From: a virus
Strand: one strand, 5' to 3'
Length of the DNA stretch: 64,000 nucleotides
IMG/VR virus record: IMGVR_UViG_3300036406_000522
Coordinates: 1 to 64,000 of that record
Shown piece after piece: positions 30,203-39,342 of the stretch (position 1 is its first letter; each line of letters starts with the position of its first letter). Under the pieces are notes generated by a model, which did not search any database, was not told where the DNA came from, and saw only the letters and a list, made by a program, of their open reading frames with translations. The translations under genes and the position numbers were made by a program.

Positions 30203-33200
30203 ATGAGCACTAATGCCAACACAGCCATCTACGATAAGCTTGTAGATCGCGCTGCTATGTTACGTCTATATGAGGAGCGTGTTGCCGGTAAGGTTACCAC
30301 GATAATAGACGGGCACAAGGTTCGCATTATTGACATCATACTCGCTAACAAGGCGAAGATGACGCCTAAGATGCGGGAAGAGATAGACATACAGTTGCGC
30401 AAGACGTATGGTAACGCTTTCAATACAAGCTCTAAGTCGCTAATGGATTTGGTTAACGATCAGTTATCCTACACATACCAGAAGATGGATAATGTGGTGG
30501 GTAAGATCTGGCGTACAGCCAAGCCTAATTATCGCATCTCAGAAGACATTGTGCTTAAACGCCCATTGTATAATGATGTGACACTGATGGGTGGCTGGAC
30601 GAGTGTTAGCATTGCAGAGCGCAAACGTCTCGAATCACTTATACGACGTGGTATCGCAGAGGGGCTAGATGAAAAAGCAATCGCATTGTCTGTTAGGGAT
30701 GGTAATGTGTTCACCATATCTAAGCAGCAATCTATTGGCCTCGTCCGTACTGCTATTACGTCTGTTCGTTCACAAACAGATCATGAGGTGTACAAGGCAA
30801 ATGAAAAGATTCTCACTGGCTGGCAGTATGTCGCTGTTCTGGACTCTCGTACGACGCCACTCTGTCAGCATCGTGACGGTACTGTGTATCCTATCAGTGA
30901 TACTGCACATCTTCCTCCTGCTCACTGGTACTGCCGAAGTACTACCATCCCAATAACCAAGTCGTATGACCAGCTTGGTGAACTCGAGGGTGTAGCACAG
31001 ATACGTAAACGTAACTTGGAAGGGTTGACGCAGAAACAGATCGCCTTCTATGATGGACAAACTCCGTTAAAGGAGAGTTACAGCGAATGGTTACAGAGGC
31101 AGCCTACTGATGTTCAGCTAAGGCATCTTGGTGATAATACTCGACTAGAGTTATTTCGTAGTGGTCAACTAACCGTAGACAAGTTTACAACACCTGCTGG
31201 TAATTCTGTCGGCATCAATGAGCTACGTAGAATGACAGATGATGGCTACGGTATTGGTAATACGAAGAAATTCGCCATTGCTAAAGAGCAGCTAGACCGT
31301 CTTAAGCTAGGCGCAGCTAGGCCTGAAGAGCTAATAGACTCTCCTGATATGGTGGCTGCATTACGCAACTACTATATGCTGCAAGCCAAAGACCTTGATG
31401 GTAATCTGTCATTGACAAACTACCGAGGCAATCTGCTGCACACAAAGAAGGCTACTAAGGCGCGTGTATTGAACAGCCCTCCTACAGAGGAACAGTTATT
31501 GTTCAATCCATTAACAGGACGTTATGATGACAGCAGGATATTTCAACCGAATCAGGCTGTCTTAAAGAATAACCTCAGGTTAGTCGAAGACTCTGTTAGC
31601 TTAAAGAGAGCTGACAAGGATTTTATCAAGAAGTTTGTGGATGATCTAGATGGACATCTAGGTGCTAACGAACGAGCTGTTATAACTGACAACCTACGTA
31701 TCGTGTTCACACGCTTCCGTGATAATAAGGAGCCATGGACGAATCTTAAGGCCGTTCTCAATGGTCAGATCAAGTTCGACATAATGAACGTTTCTGATTA
31801 CATCGAGACACAGCTACGTCGTGACCAGAATTTCCTTCTCAAGCTGAAACAAGACATGTACATCGATCCTGTCCTAGGGCCGGTGCAGCTACAAGACCTG
31901 CATGATAACTTCATAGCTAACATCAGGGCAAAGAACAAGTGGGAGGATAGTGTAGCACCGAAGATCGCAAGAGAACTGCGCAACATCTTCGACTACAAGA
32001 TTCCTTACAAGATCAGAACACGATTGAAAGAAGATGGAGACCATCAGTTAGACCAGTTCTACCTACGATTTGCCAATAGATTAGCAATGGCAGATAGCCC
32101 TGATAGAGACCAACTCGCTGTTGCGCTAGGTCGTGATTTATACAATGCAGCAAACTATCGAGGCAATAGGAAAGAATGGTGGCTCCTTGGTAACAAATTA
32201 CTGGACAACGCTAAGGCTAAGGGTTTCTACGAGCTTGAAACGCGTGGTGTCCAAAAGAGACGAATGCGAAGCCGCAATTTTGGGAAGTATTTCGGTCCTG
32301 CTTACGATACTAATTCTGTTGTGGTCGTCGTTCATGATCCTCGTATTCTTGAATACGCAAAGCTAACTCGTAAGGTTGATGTAGGTCTGCGTGTGAGCGC
32401 AACTACAGAGCACAACAGGTTGCGAATCAGAGAGGGTTACAAGACGTACTTCACAGATGAAGGACTATTCGGGTACTACGATACTCGCATCCCTATAATC
32501 TCTGAGTCGTCATTCAAGGACTTCCCTGAGAAGCTAATCGACAAGGACATGACGTCTGCACTAAATTGGGCAGCTCAAACGAAATACAAGGTTGATCCTG
32601 ACTTTCACGACTTCATTGACAAGTTACTTCACTTTACTGACGACAAGGGACGGGCTAAGTACTACAGCGAGGTGAATCACTATCGCGAGTATATGAGTGG
32701 CCGTGGAGACGCGTATGAGAGATTCAAAGCAATGTCATGGCTTAGGGCTAAGGATAGTTCTTTTAGCAATCATCCTTTTCTCGACCATCGTGCACGTATC
32801 TATGAGAGAGGCTTCATCGGCCCACAGGCGGGTGAAAGCTTTAGGCCGTTCCTTAATAGTGCTGTATCGAAAAAGTTTAATGAGCAAGGATACCTGAACC
32901 TTCAGGACCAGATTGGTGGCTTTATTGGTGGCCTCTCTGATAATCTAGAAGGAAAGTACAACGCACTGTCTGTACTAGGTAGGCAAGAGATAGCTAAGAA
33001 ACATAGACCAGAAATGGTCAAGATAGGTTATCACATGCTACGTGGTAAGCCTGCTGACATCCGCGCTGTCCTGGATTCGAAGTTCGTCCAAGAGATAGAT
33101 GGCGAGGATTTAGGTAAGGCACTGCGTCTGTCGCTCGAAATGGCTAAGATAGATCGCTTCCTAGATGGTGACTACTCTGATCTGTCAAAGCTCAAGGGTT

Positions 33201-34837
33201 ACGATATTGCAGTCGCATTAGAGCAAGATGCCAGTTCTTCTGGTGCGCAGATCATCGCGTTAACTACGAAGAATAAGCAGCTTGCTGAATTGTCTAATGT
33301 ACTCGCAACGAATCAGAAGAAGCGGTTGTATGACGAAATCGCTGCACTTACTTTCAACGATCCTCGATTCATTAAGTTGAACCAGAAGCTTGGTTTGACT
33401 GAGAAGGATCTTCGGAAGGCAAGTAAGGCACAAAACATGGTCACATTCTATGGTGCAGGTCAACGCACTGGTGCTATGAATGTGGAAACAAAGCTGGCCA
33501 AGGCATTGGGAAAGAATGAAGGTCTGCTCGTTGTGAAAGCATCTGAGCGTGACAAAGTACTCGATGAGATCGCTGCTAGAGCGGCGCGCTTTGAGAGATT
33601 CGATCCTGACACTGCATCTGAGCTAAAGGCTTTGAGACAAGATGTCAAGGATATCTTCAACCGAGGTGTAGATCCTGGTGATGACCTCTTAGAGGACTTA
33701 TGGTTCCTAGAACCGAAGACCTACGAGTTCGTCGAGAAGCTATCTCGATCATACGATAAAGTTGTAACACCTAATGATTTCAAGCTTATTGCTGAGATCA
33801 TGAGCGAAAATCTTGCTGTACAGGTTCCTATTCTTAAGGACTTCACACGTTACTTTGGTAGACTAGCTGAGGACTTCCTCACTAGTGCCAAGCCGAATGA
33901 AGCGTCCTTCGACGAAGCTAAGATCCTGCGGCAGATGCTTTTCGGTGCTTACAAGGCTGGCGACAAACTACCACCGCGTGTGGCAGAGTTGTTGGGTACA
34001 AAAGCCAGTGAATCAATCAGCGAGAAATTCCTTAAGCGTGTCCCTTGGTATAAACCAGGAGACTTACTATCTGAAGTCATTTACGGTGTTAAAGCTCCAT
34101 TGGACAGACGTACTGGCACTACACTTGGAAAGGTAAAGTTCAAGTTAGGTGCGATCGAAGAGACACTCTACGGAGGCTTCGATGTACTGTATCCGAACAA
34201 GATGCCGAAACAATGGACGAACATCCCTTGGGTTAATTTTGATGGCAAGGTTATTGAACAGAATTTCACACAGGCGTTCGAAGAGCGATTAGTGTATCGT
34301 GATGCAAATGGTGATTGGGTGACCAACATCCTCATGATCAAACAGAAGACTGACCCTACGTGGTGGGAAGAGTTCAGAAACAAAACAGACACCATGAGGG
34401 ACATTGCTGATGTAAACAAAGCTAGAACAGCCTTTGCCGTTAACGGAAACCATGCTAATGACGCCACACTTGTGAAGCAGTATCATCTATGGGGACGTAA
34501 GAACAACATACCTACTGCTACGGTGCATGACGCGTTCATGGCCAACGCTGCCGATCTATTGAAGTCAAGGGATGCACTTAGGGAAATCTATGCGAATGTT
34601 CTGGATAAGAACGTTATCCTAGACACACTTAACGAAATGCGTGATAGAGGCTTGTCTAAGGAACTCTATGACAAGTATCTGAACGAAGCTATTGACATTG
34701 GATTGATACCTATCGCTGGTCGATCTGTTGTCGGTGGTAAGAAGTTACAAGAGAGTGATATTCTGAAGAAGAGCGATGTCTTAGTAAAGATAACGCACGA
34801 CTTCAAGGGTAATCATTACTGGTACGGAATTGGATAA
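30203..34837 (+). CDS. MuF-type head protein fused to a single-subunit RNA polymerase (candidate virion RNAP)
   Basis: 1544 residues from ATG 30,203, chosen because AGAGGAG lies directly upstream. Residues about 160-252 are MuF-like: DSRTTPLCQHRDG (Cys221) and PPAHWYCR (Cys244), normally a minor capsid protein. The C-terminal part has every active-site motif of T7/N4-type RNA polymerases: DHRARIY (Asp861, Arg865), motif A QDASSSGAQ (Asp1009), motif B with Arg1071, Lys1075, Met1079, Tyr1083, Gly1084 at exact T7 spacing (R627, K631, M635, Y639, G640), NGNHANDA (cf. T7 NFVHSQDGSH), and motif C VHDAF (His1442, Asp1443). The longer B-C interval recalls N4 virion RNAP. Expected to be packaged in the head and ejected with DNA to start early transcription; the reading of motifs is direct, the virion role inferred. 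Confidence 0.9.
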   Translation: MSTNANTAIYDKLVDRAAMLRLYEERVAGKVTTIIDGHKVRIIDIILANKAKMTPKMREEIDIQLRKTYGNAFNTSSKSLMDLVNDQLSYTYQKMDNVVGKIWRTAKPNYRISEDIVLKRPLYNDVTLMGGWTSVSIAERKRLESLIRRGIAEGLDEKAIALSVRDGNVFTISKQQSIGLVRTAITSVRSQTDHEVYKANEKILTGWQYVAVLDSRTTPLCQHRDGTVYPISDTAHLPPAHWYCRSTTIPITKSYDQLGELEGVAQIRKRNLEGLTQKQIAFYDGQTPLKESYSEWLQRQPTDVQLRHLGDNTRLELFRSGQLTVDKFTTPAGNSVGINELRRMTDDGYGIGNTKKFAIAKEQLDRLKLGAARPEELIDSPDMVAALRNYYMLQAKDLDGNLSLTNYRGNLLHTKKATKARVLNSPPTEEQLLFNPLTGRYDDSRIFQPNQAVLKNNLRLVEDSVSLKRADKDFIKKFVDDLDGHLGANERAVITDNLRIVFTRFRDNKEPWTNLKAVLNGQIKFDIMNVSDYIETQLRRDQNFLLKLKQDMYIDPVLGPVQLQDLHDNFIANIRAKNKWEDSVAPKIARELRNIFDYKIPYKIRTRLKEDGDHQLDQFYLRFANRLAMADSPDRDQLAVALGRDLYNAANYRGNRKEWWLLGNKLLDNAKAKGFYELETRGVQKRRMRSRNFGKYFGPAYDTNSVVVVVHDPRILEYAKLTRKVDVGLRVSATTEHNRLRIREGYKTYFTDEGLFGYYDTRIPIISESSFKDFPEKLIDKDMTSALNWAAQTKYKVDPDFHDFIDKLLHFTDDKGRAKYYSEVNHYREYMSGRGDAYERFKAMSWLRAKDSSFSNHPFLDHRARIYERGFIGPQAGESFRPFLNSAVSKKFNEQGYLNLQDQIGGFIGGLSDNLEGKYNALSVLGRQEIAKKHRPEMVKIGYHMLRGKPADIRAVLDSKFVQEIDGEDLGKALRLSLEMAKIDRFLDGDYSDLSKLKGYDIAVALEQDASSSGAQIIALTTKNKQLAELSNVLATNQKKRLYDEIAALTFNDPRFIKLNQKLGLTEKDLRKASKAQNMVTFYGAGQRTGAMNVETKLAKALGKNEGLLVVKASERDKVLDEIAARAARFERFDPDTASELKALRQDVKDIFNRGVDPGDDLLEDLWFLEPKTYEFVEKLSRSYDKVVTPNDFKLIAEIMSENLAVQVPILKDFTRYFGRLAEDFLTSAKPNEASFDEAKILRQMLFGAYKAGDKLPPRVAELLGTKASESISEKFLKRVPWYKPGDLLSEVIYGVKAPLDRRTGTTLGKVKFKLGAIEETLYGGFDVLYPNKMPKQWTNIPWVNFDGKVIEQNFTQAFEERLVYRDANGDWVTNILMIKQKTDPTWWEEFRNKTDTMRDIADVNKARTAFAVNGNHANDATLVKQYHLWGRKNNIPTATVHDAFMANAADLLKSRDALREIYANVLDKNVILDTLNEMRDRGLSKELYDKYLNEAIDIGLIPIAGRSVVGGKKLQESDILKKSDVLVKITHDFKGNHYWYGIG

Positions 34838-34876
34838 TGAGTTGTACTCATTAACATTTTAAATGGGCTGTGCCCA
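34835..34876 (+). terminator. Twin 3-nt-loop hairpins after the RNA polymerase gene
   Basis: TAATGAGT-TGT-ACTCATTA (34,835-34,853), whose first bases are the stop codon, is followed by ACATTTT; then TGGGC-TGT-GCCCA at 34,864-34,876 just before the ribosome site of the scaffold gene. The first could be an inefficient terminator. The same loop TGT in both is curious; see findings. Confidence 0.5.
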
Positions 34877-34890
34877 GGAGCTTTGAAATC

Positions 34891-35610
34891 ATGGCAATAA
34901 ATCCGAATAAAGAAGATGGCACTCCTAAGACTACCGAAGAGATTGCGCTGGAACAAGCGGAATTGGATCGGCTGGAAGCTCTTAAGGGTGAGACAGAAGA
35001 ACAGAAGATCGCTCGTCTAGTTCAAGAGGGAATCGAAGCTCAGATCAAGGGCCTCAAAGATAACCTCAACAAGGCTTACGAAATCCGAGACGCTGCTGAG
35101 AAGAAGCTCAAGGAGAAAGAAGCCGCTGAACGTGAAGCTGAAATCAAGCGACTTGAGGCCGAAGGTAAACACCGTGAGGTCTACGAGGCTCGTCTTGCCG
35201 ATGCTGAAGTGAAGCGCAAGGAACTGGATGCAAAGAATGCAGAATTGGAACGTCGCAATACTGAGCTTACTCGGGATGCGAATGTGCGTGCAGCACTACA
35301 AGGACTGGATTTCAAGAACGATCGCGCAGCTGAGATGGCTTTTAAGGAAATCGCTGAAGGTCTTGTTCGCAACGATAAGGGCGAATGGGTACACAAGAGC
35401 GGTGTCACTATCAAAGACTTCATTGCTGCATATGTTGCTGATGACAATCAATCTTTCTTGTTCAAAACAAAAGCTAGCTCTGGCGGAGGTTCCGGTTCGG
35501 GACAAGGCAAGGGTGGGAATGATGGTGGCTCTGGCGACACATCGCTATTCGCCAAATCACAAGACGAAGTGATCCGAATGGCTGCTGAAGGCAGACTGCC
35601 GCAACGATAA
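34891..35610 (+). CDS. Capsid scaffold protein (probable)
   Basis: 239 residues from ATG 34,891 after CCAGGAG. Highly charged Glu/Lys/Ala coiled coil over residues about 15-135, then a Gly/Ser-rich linker (SSGGGSGSGQGKGGNDGG) and a short helical end. This composition and its place just before the major capsid gene are typical of tailed-phage scaffold proteins that guide prohead assembly and leave or are degraded. Confidence 0.85.
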   Translation: MAINPNKEDGTPKTTEEIALEQAELDRLEALKGETEEQKIARLVQEGIEAQIKGLKDNLNKAYEIRDAAEKKLKEKEAAEREAEIKRLEAEGKHREVYEARLADAEVKRKELDAKNAELERRNTELTRDANVRAALQGLDFKNDRAAEMAFKEIAEGLVRNDKGEWVHKSGVTIKDFIAAYVADDNQSFLFKTKASSGGGSGSGQGKGGNDGGSGDTSLFAKSQDEVIRMAAEGRLPQR

Positions 35611-35628
35611 TACAACAAGGAAATATTT

Positions 35629-36828
35629 ATGAGTGCAACTAAGAGTGTAACTGGCGCAACTGATACCGTTCTGCAATCGGCTATTGGTGCGTACTACGAT
35701 GAAGCTTATACGAACGCGAAGAAGCTGGTCAACACCGGCATCACCGTGGCGAATTCGCAAATCGATACTGAAACTGAGACCTTCATCGGTCAACTGCGTT
35801 GGGAAAAGCCGCTTACCCCGACCATTAACCTGGCCTCGCTTACTGACAGTACTGCTGGTACAGCGACGACCTCCGACACTGAATTCCTGACATACATCAA
35901 GTCTGTCCGGACTGCAGGTGCTGAGAAGGTCAACATGAAGCAAGTTGTTACTCAGAAAGATGGTCTGGCCAAGTTCGGTCGTGACTTCGCTGAGACGCGT
36001 GCTCAAGACGAGCATAACGCCATTCTTGCAGTCTGCAAGGGTGTCGCTATTGCTGAGTTGCTGAACGGTGCTGGCAAGGCCCAAGGCTCTAACGGTCTGG
36101 GTGGACAGACGTTTGACAACGACCCGACCGACAAGAAGTATGGTTTCTACGTCGATCTGGGCAACGTGCTGCCGGTCATTGCTGCTTCGGCTACTGCTCA
36201 AGGTGCTGCCCGCGCTGAGGGCTTCCTGACTGCCATGGGTATGGCTTGGAAGGATTACGAGCCGTCGTATGCTTATCTGGTCGTCAGCCCCGCTGTCATG
36301 GCCTCGCTCCGTTCTGCCAATCTGGTGGATCAGGATAAGGTCAGCGAAGCTGGCATCGAGTTCAACACGATCTTCCAGGGTAAGTTCCGTCTTATCTTGA
36401 CTCGTGCTACTCAGAGCATGGCATCTGCCGAGTTCACCAAGATGAACACTGGTCCTGGCGTTGATGTGGTCGGTACCAAGACGAGCTTCATCGTTCTTCC
36501 TGGCGCGATCAACTTCAATGCACTGAACGTGCCTGATCCCGTCGAAATCCAGCGCAATGCTGCTGCCTATAAGGGTGGTGGTTCTACTGCGATTTGGCAT
36601 CGTTGGGGTTACATCGCTCATCCGGTCGGTTACAAGTGGGCTGGTAGCGAGAACGTGTTTGCTGACGACGCTGCTTACAAGGCTGTTATCGAGAACGCTG
36701 TTCAAGTGGCGCTTACTGCCGCTACTGATGGCCTGGTCACTGGCACCCCTGCCTATGTTCAGTCCGTGTGGCAGCGCAAGTACAGTTCCGCGCTGAGCCT
36801 GGGCATTCTCCCGGTATTCCACGCCTAA
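35629..36828 (+). CDS. Major capsid protein
   Basis: 399 residues, right after the scaffold. HK97-fold major capsid is inferred from position, size and composition. Codons are strongly biased to GC-ending forms, the mark of the most abundant virion protein in this genome. Ribosome site AAGGAA. A long antisense open frame across this gene is a by-product of that codon bias. Confidence 0.88.
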   Translation: MSATKSVTGATDTVLQSAIGAYYDEAYTNAKKLVNTGITVANSQIDTETETFIGQLRWEKPLTPTINLASLTDSTAGTATTSDTEFLTYIKSVRTAGAEKVNMKQVVTQKDGLAKFGRDFAETRAQDEHNAILAVCKGVAIAELLNGAGKAQGSNGLGGQTFDNDPTDKKYGFYVDLGNVLPVIAASATAQGAARAEGFLTAMGMAWKDYEPSYAYLVVSPAVMASLRSANLVDQDKVSEAGIEFNTIFQGKFRLILTRATQSMASAEFTKMNTGPGVDVVGTKTSFIVLPGAINFNALNVPDPVEIQRNAAAYKGGGSTAIWHRWGYIAHPVGYKWAGSENVFADDAAYKAVIENAVQVALTAATDGLVTGTPAYVQSVWQRKYSSALSLGILPVFHA

Positions 36829-36843
36829 TAGGACTTGTCACTT

Positions 36844-37323
36844 ATGGCGCTGATCAAAGGAACAAACTCGTATGTTGAGGTGGCAGAGGCTGAGTTGTAC
36901 TTTGCTAACAAGCCGGATGTTGCTGCATGGACTGAAGCTAGCGACACTCTAAAAGCTCAATCTCTGGTCACTGCTACCAGCATATTAGATGAGTTAAACT
37001 GGATTGGAACCGCTGTAAGTGAGGATCAACCACTGGCCTTTCCTAGGGTTGGCTCTTATTGGGATCCACGTTTGGGCATAACAAAGTCGTTTGATGATGT
37101 TGATTCGCCCACCCGAGTGTTGAATGCTACGTACGAACTAGCTTACCACGTTCTGAACAACGATGGTCTGATGGATAGTACGGGCGGTGTAATCGACATA
37201 GAGGTGGGTTCGATCAAACTGAAGAACATCATTCCTGTAAGCTTGATCCCTGCAAGTGTGCGTCGGATTATCAATCCTATGCTGCGGACAGGAGGACGCA
37301 ATGCTGTATGGAGGGCTAACTAA
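36844..37323 (+). CDS. Head-tail connector / neck adaptor protein
   Basis: 159 residues from ATG 36,844. The sequence YVEVAEAELYFANKP followed by W, SLVTATSILDELNWIG and LAFPR is the pattern of phage adaptor proteins (often annotated DnaT-like) that dock under the portal. Four-gene string of connector and terminator genes follows with TAATG overlaps. Confidence 0.82.
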   Translation: MALIKGTNSYVEVAEAELYFANKPDVAAWTEASDTLKAQSLVTATSILDELNWIGTAVSEDQPLAFPRVGSYWDPRLGITKSFDDVDSPTRVLNATYELAYHVLNNDGLMDSTGGVIDIEVGSIKLKNIIPVSLIPASVRRIINPMLRTGGRNAVWRAN

Positions 37324-37694
37324 TGTCCTACCTTGCGACAGTCCGAAAGGCTGTAAGGAAGGCTTTCAAAGCCGTAGGCGATCTAGCTATTGACGTTACG
37401 TTGACGCAAAAGGATTCATCCAGCTTTAACTTCGCGACTGGTACTGTGGCTACCACCACTCCTGTCACGACCGTTGTTAGAGCTGTGTTGAACACCAAGC
37501 GTAGGGATAAGAAGCAGCAAGGCGAAAGTCCAGAGAATAACACTCTGACTGCCGAGCTGATGATGATCTCTGAGGACTTGTCCGACCTTTCGGTCTACGA
37601 CACAGCTACCTTTAATGGCAACACATGGCGAATATCGCATCCGGTAGAGGATAATGGATACACTACAACAGTTACAGTCACGAGGGCCACATAA
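37323..37694 (+). CDS. Head closure / head-tail joining protein
   Basis: 123 residues, beginning on the previous stop. Basic N-terminal helix (VRKAVRKAFKAVGDLAIDVTL) then beta strands ending in YTTTVTVTRAT, the layout of head-closure (gpFII/gp16-like) proteins. Assigned mainly by gene order. Confidence 0.72.
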   Translation: MSYLATVRKAVRKAFKAVGDLAIDVTLTQKDSSSFNFATGTVATTTPVTTVVRAVLNTKRRDKKQQGESPENNTLTAELMMISEDLSDLSVYDTATFNGNTWRISHPVEDNGYTTTVTVTRAT

Positions 37695-38098
37695 TGGGTA
37701 AATACTCTGCTGTGGAACAGGACGTGTTTTCTGTATTCAAAAGGCCACGATGGACCAACGAGGGTGTCTTAACGTTTCCGACAAACTACGTTGGTAGTGC
37801 ACCAAACAATGAGTACATAAGAGTTTCGATCATCTCGGGAGGTAGTGGTGTCAATCTGAAATCCACTTCTGGAATCCTGAATATAGACATATTCGTCCAA
37901 GCTGGACAAGGCCCAAAGCGTGTTGTTGAGATAGCTGACAAGCTTGATAAACATCTCGTTGGAAAGTCTTTGGAAACAGGAAGTGGACACACACAGGTTG
38001 GTTCTAGCAATTTAGTACTTAGTGGATACGATAAGGACAACTCAGCGTTGTACAAAGCCGTCTATTCAGTACCGTTCAACTACTTTCTTAAGGATTAA
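37694..38098 (+). CDS. Tail terminator (tail completion) protein
   Basis: 134 residues, one-base overlap with the previous gene. FSVFKRPRW and the strand VRVSIISG..GVNLKSTSGILNIDIFV resemble tail-terminator-like proteins (DUF4128-like) that cap the tail tube and bind the neck. Assigned by order and pattern. Confidence 0.75.
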   Translation: MGKYSAVEQDVFSVFKRPRWTNEGVLTFPTNYVGSAPNNEYIRVSIISGGSGVNLKSTSGILNIDIFVQAGQGPKRVVEIADKLDKHLVGKSLETGSGHTQVGSSNLVLSGYDKDNSALYKAVYSVPFNYFLKD

Positions 38099-38101
38099 CA
38101 A

Positions 38102-38713
38102 ATGGCACACATCTCTTCTATCGGCGCTGGTATGTACTCGGACCTGTCCGTTCACTTCGGCGCTAGCGCTGATACGGACGTGGCTCTTCCGGCTACTCCC
38201 AGTCTTATCACCAATTGGGCGGCGATGTTCACCTCGGTTGACCAAGCCGCTGCTGGCGCTACCAAGTTCGCTCGTATTGCGAACGTTCGTGAGTTTCCCG
38301 CTATCGGTACTCCTCCGAACATTGTGAACGTGCCTGTCTTCGGACAGTCGCAGTCGCAACAGGTACAAGGTCAGTCTGACGCTCCGAATCTGGAAGTCAC
38401 TGTCAACTACGTGCCGTCCGATTGGGCGAGCACTACGCTTCTGGGTCAAGCTGTTGCTGACGGCGTTACCCACGCCTTCCGCTTCACGCTTCTGAATGCT
38501 GAGCCTCCTGGCTACAGTTCGGTTGCTGCTTCGACCGCCCTGGGTGGTGACACCTCTGACGGCACTGCTACGAAGAACACTCAGTTCTTCTGGCTGGGCA
38601 AGATCGAGGCGTTGCTGGTGAATCCGCAGCTGACGGACGCGAATACCGCGACCCTGACGCTGTCGATCCAGTCCGACTTCTATGGTGCTTACACCACTGA
38701 GCCGGTTGCCTAA
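38102..38713 (+). CDS. Major tail tube protein
   Basis: 203 residues, three bases after the tail terminator. Beta-rich, GC-ending codon bias like the capsid gene, consistent with a highly expressed tail tube subunit. A terminator follows, as usual after the tail-tube gene. Confidence 0.82.
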   Translation: MAHISSIGAGMYSDLSVHFGASADTDVALPATPSLITNWAAMFTSVDQAAAGATKFARIANVREFPAIGTPPNIVNVPVFGQSQSQQVQGQSDAPNLEVTVNYVPSDWASTTLLGQAVADGVTHAFRFTLLNAEPPGYSSVAASTALGGDTSDGTATKNTQFFWLGKIEALLVNPQLTDANTATLTLSIQSDFYGAYTTEPVA

Positions 38714-38728
38714 TAGCTGACGTTTGAG

Positions 38729-38756
38729 GAGATAGGGATTGGTTGCCCTATCTTAA
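38729..38756 (+). terminator. Terminator after the tail tube gene
   Basis: GATAGGG (38,731-38,737) pairs with CCCTATC (38,746-38,752); A-T and G-U pairs extend it to nine base pairs. Short T stretch. It probably reduces expression of the downstream tail assembly genes relative to the tube. Confidence 0.65.
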
Positions 38757-38803
38757 ACGACCGAAGACCACCGCGTTCGGCGTCCTCAATGTTAAGGATA
38801 ATA

Positions 38804-39031
38804 ATGGAAAATCAGAAAGAGAAACCCTTCAGTCAGGGTTATGTACTGCGCACCACTGCGAAACACATGCGGCGTTGCGTAGATATCAGTATCAGAAAGA
38901 CTTACGAACGTCTGCCAGAATTTGTGGAAGGCCCGAAGTCTGTTGAATTATTCAAGACTCTCGGTGTATTGCATGGAATGCTCAAGGCTTTAGATGAGTT
39001 CCAGGCGAAGCATCAAGAGGATTTCAAATAA
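38804..39031 (+). CDS. Unknown tail-region protein
   Basis: 75 residues from ATG 38,804 (AAGGA upstream), TAATG overlap with a possible start of the next gene. Lys/Arg-rich, helical; function unknown, expected in tail assembly by position. Confidence 0.65.
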   Translation: MENQKEKPFSQGYVLRTTAKHMRRCVDISIRKTYERLPEFVEGPKSVELFKTLGVLHGMLKALDEFQAKHQEDFK

Positions 39032-39057
39032 TGCTATCCATCGAAAGAGATAACAAA

Positions 39058-39342
39058 ATGAGCATGCGATTTACCGCCAACAAGACTCCGAAGAAAATCA
39101 AGTTTCTGGGAGAAGAAGTAGAGATCTTCAAGCTGTCCGTGAACCAGGTCATCGAAATTCAAAAGCTCGTCAAGAGCAATGAGAACGATGAAGGGGACAA
39201 CCTCAAGGTTCTGCTGTTCGTTATTCGCACAGGTTGCCCGGAATTCGCTGAATACAGTGACTCCGACATCTCTGATCTTCCGATGGATGAGTTGACGAAA
39301 CTGTCTGCTGAAATCATGAAGAACTCGGGCCTGGGTAAGTAA
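39058..39342 (+). CDS. Tail assembly chaperone, first part (lambda G analogue)
   Basis: 94 residues from ATG 39,058, or 103 if the ATG at 39,031 (coupled to the previous stop) is used. Acidic with FKLSVNQVIEIQKLV and FVIRTGCPEFAEYS. The gene ends with TAA immediately followed, in the same reading frame, by the ATG of the T-like gene. Confidence 0.78.
   Translation: MSMRFTANKTPKKIKFLGEEVEIFKLSVNQVIEIQKLVKSNENDEGDNLKVLLFVIRTGCPEFAEYSDSDISDLPMDELTKLSAEIMKNSGLGK

Noticed and set aside
35557-36822. 421-codon open frame on the minus strand over the major capsid gene
   Set aside because: It mirrors the capsid gene codon by codon; strong GC-ending bias removes antisense stops. No ribosome site, and all other genes are on the plus strand.
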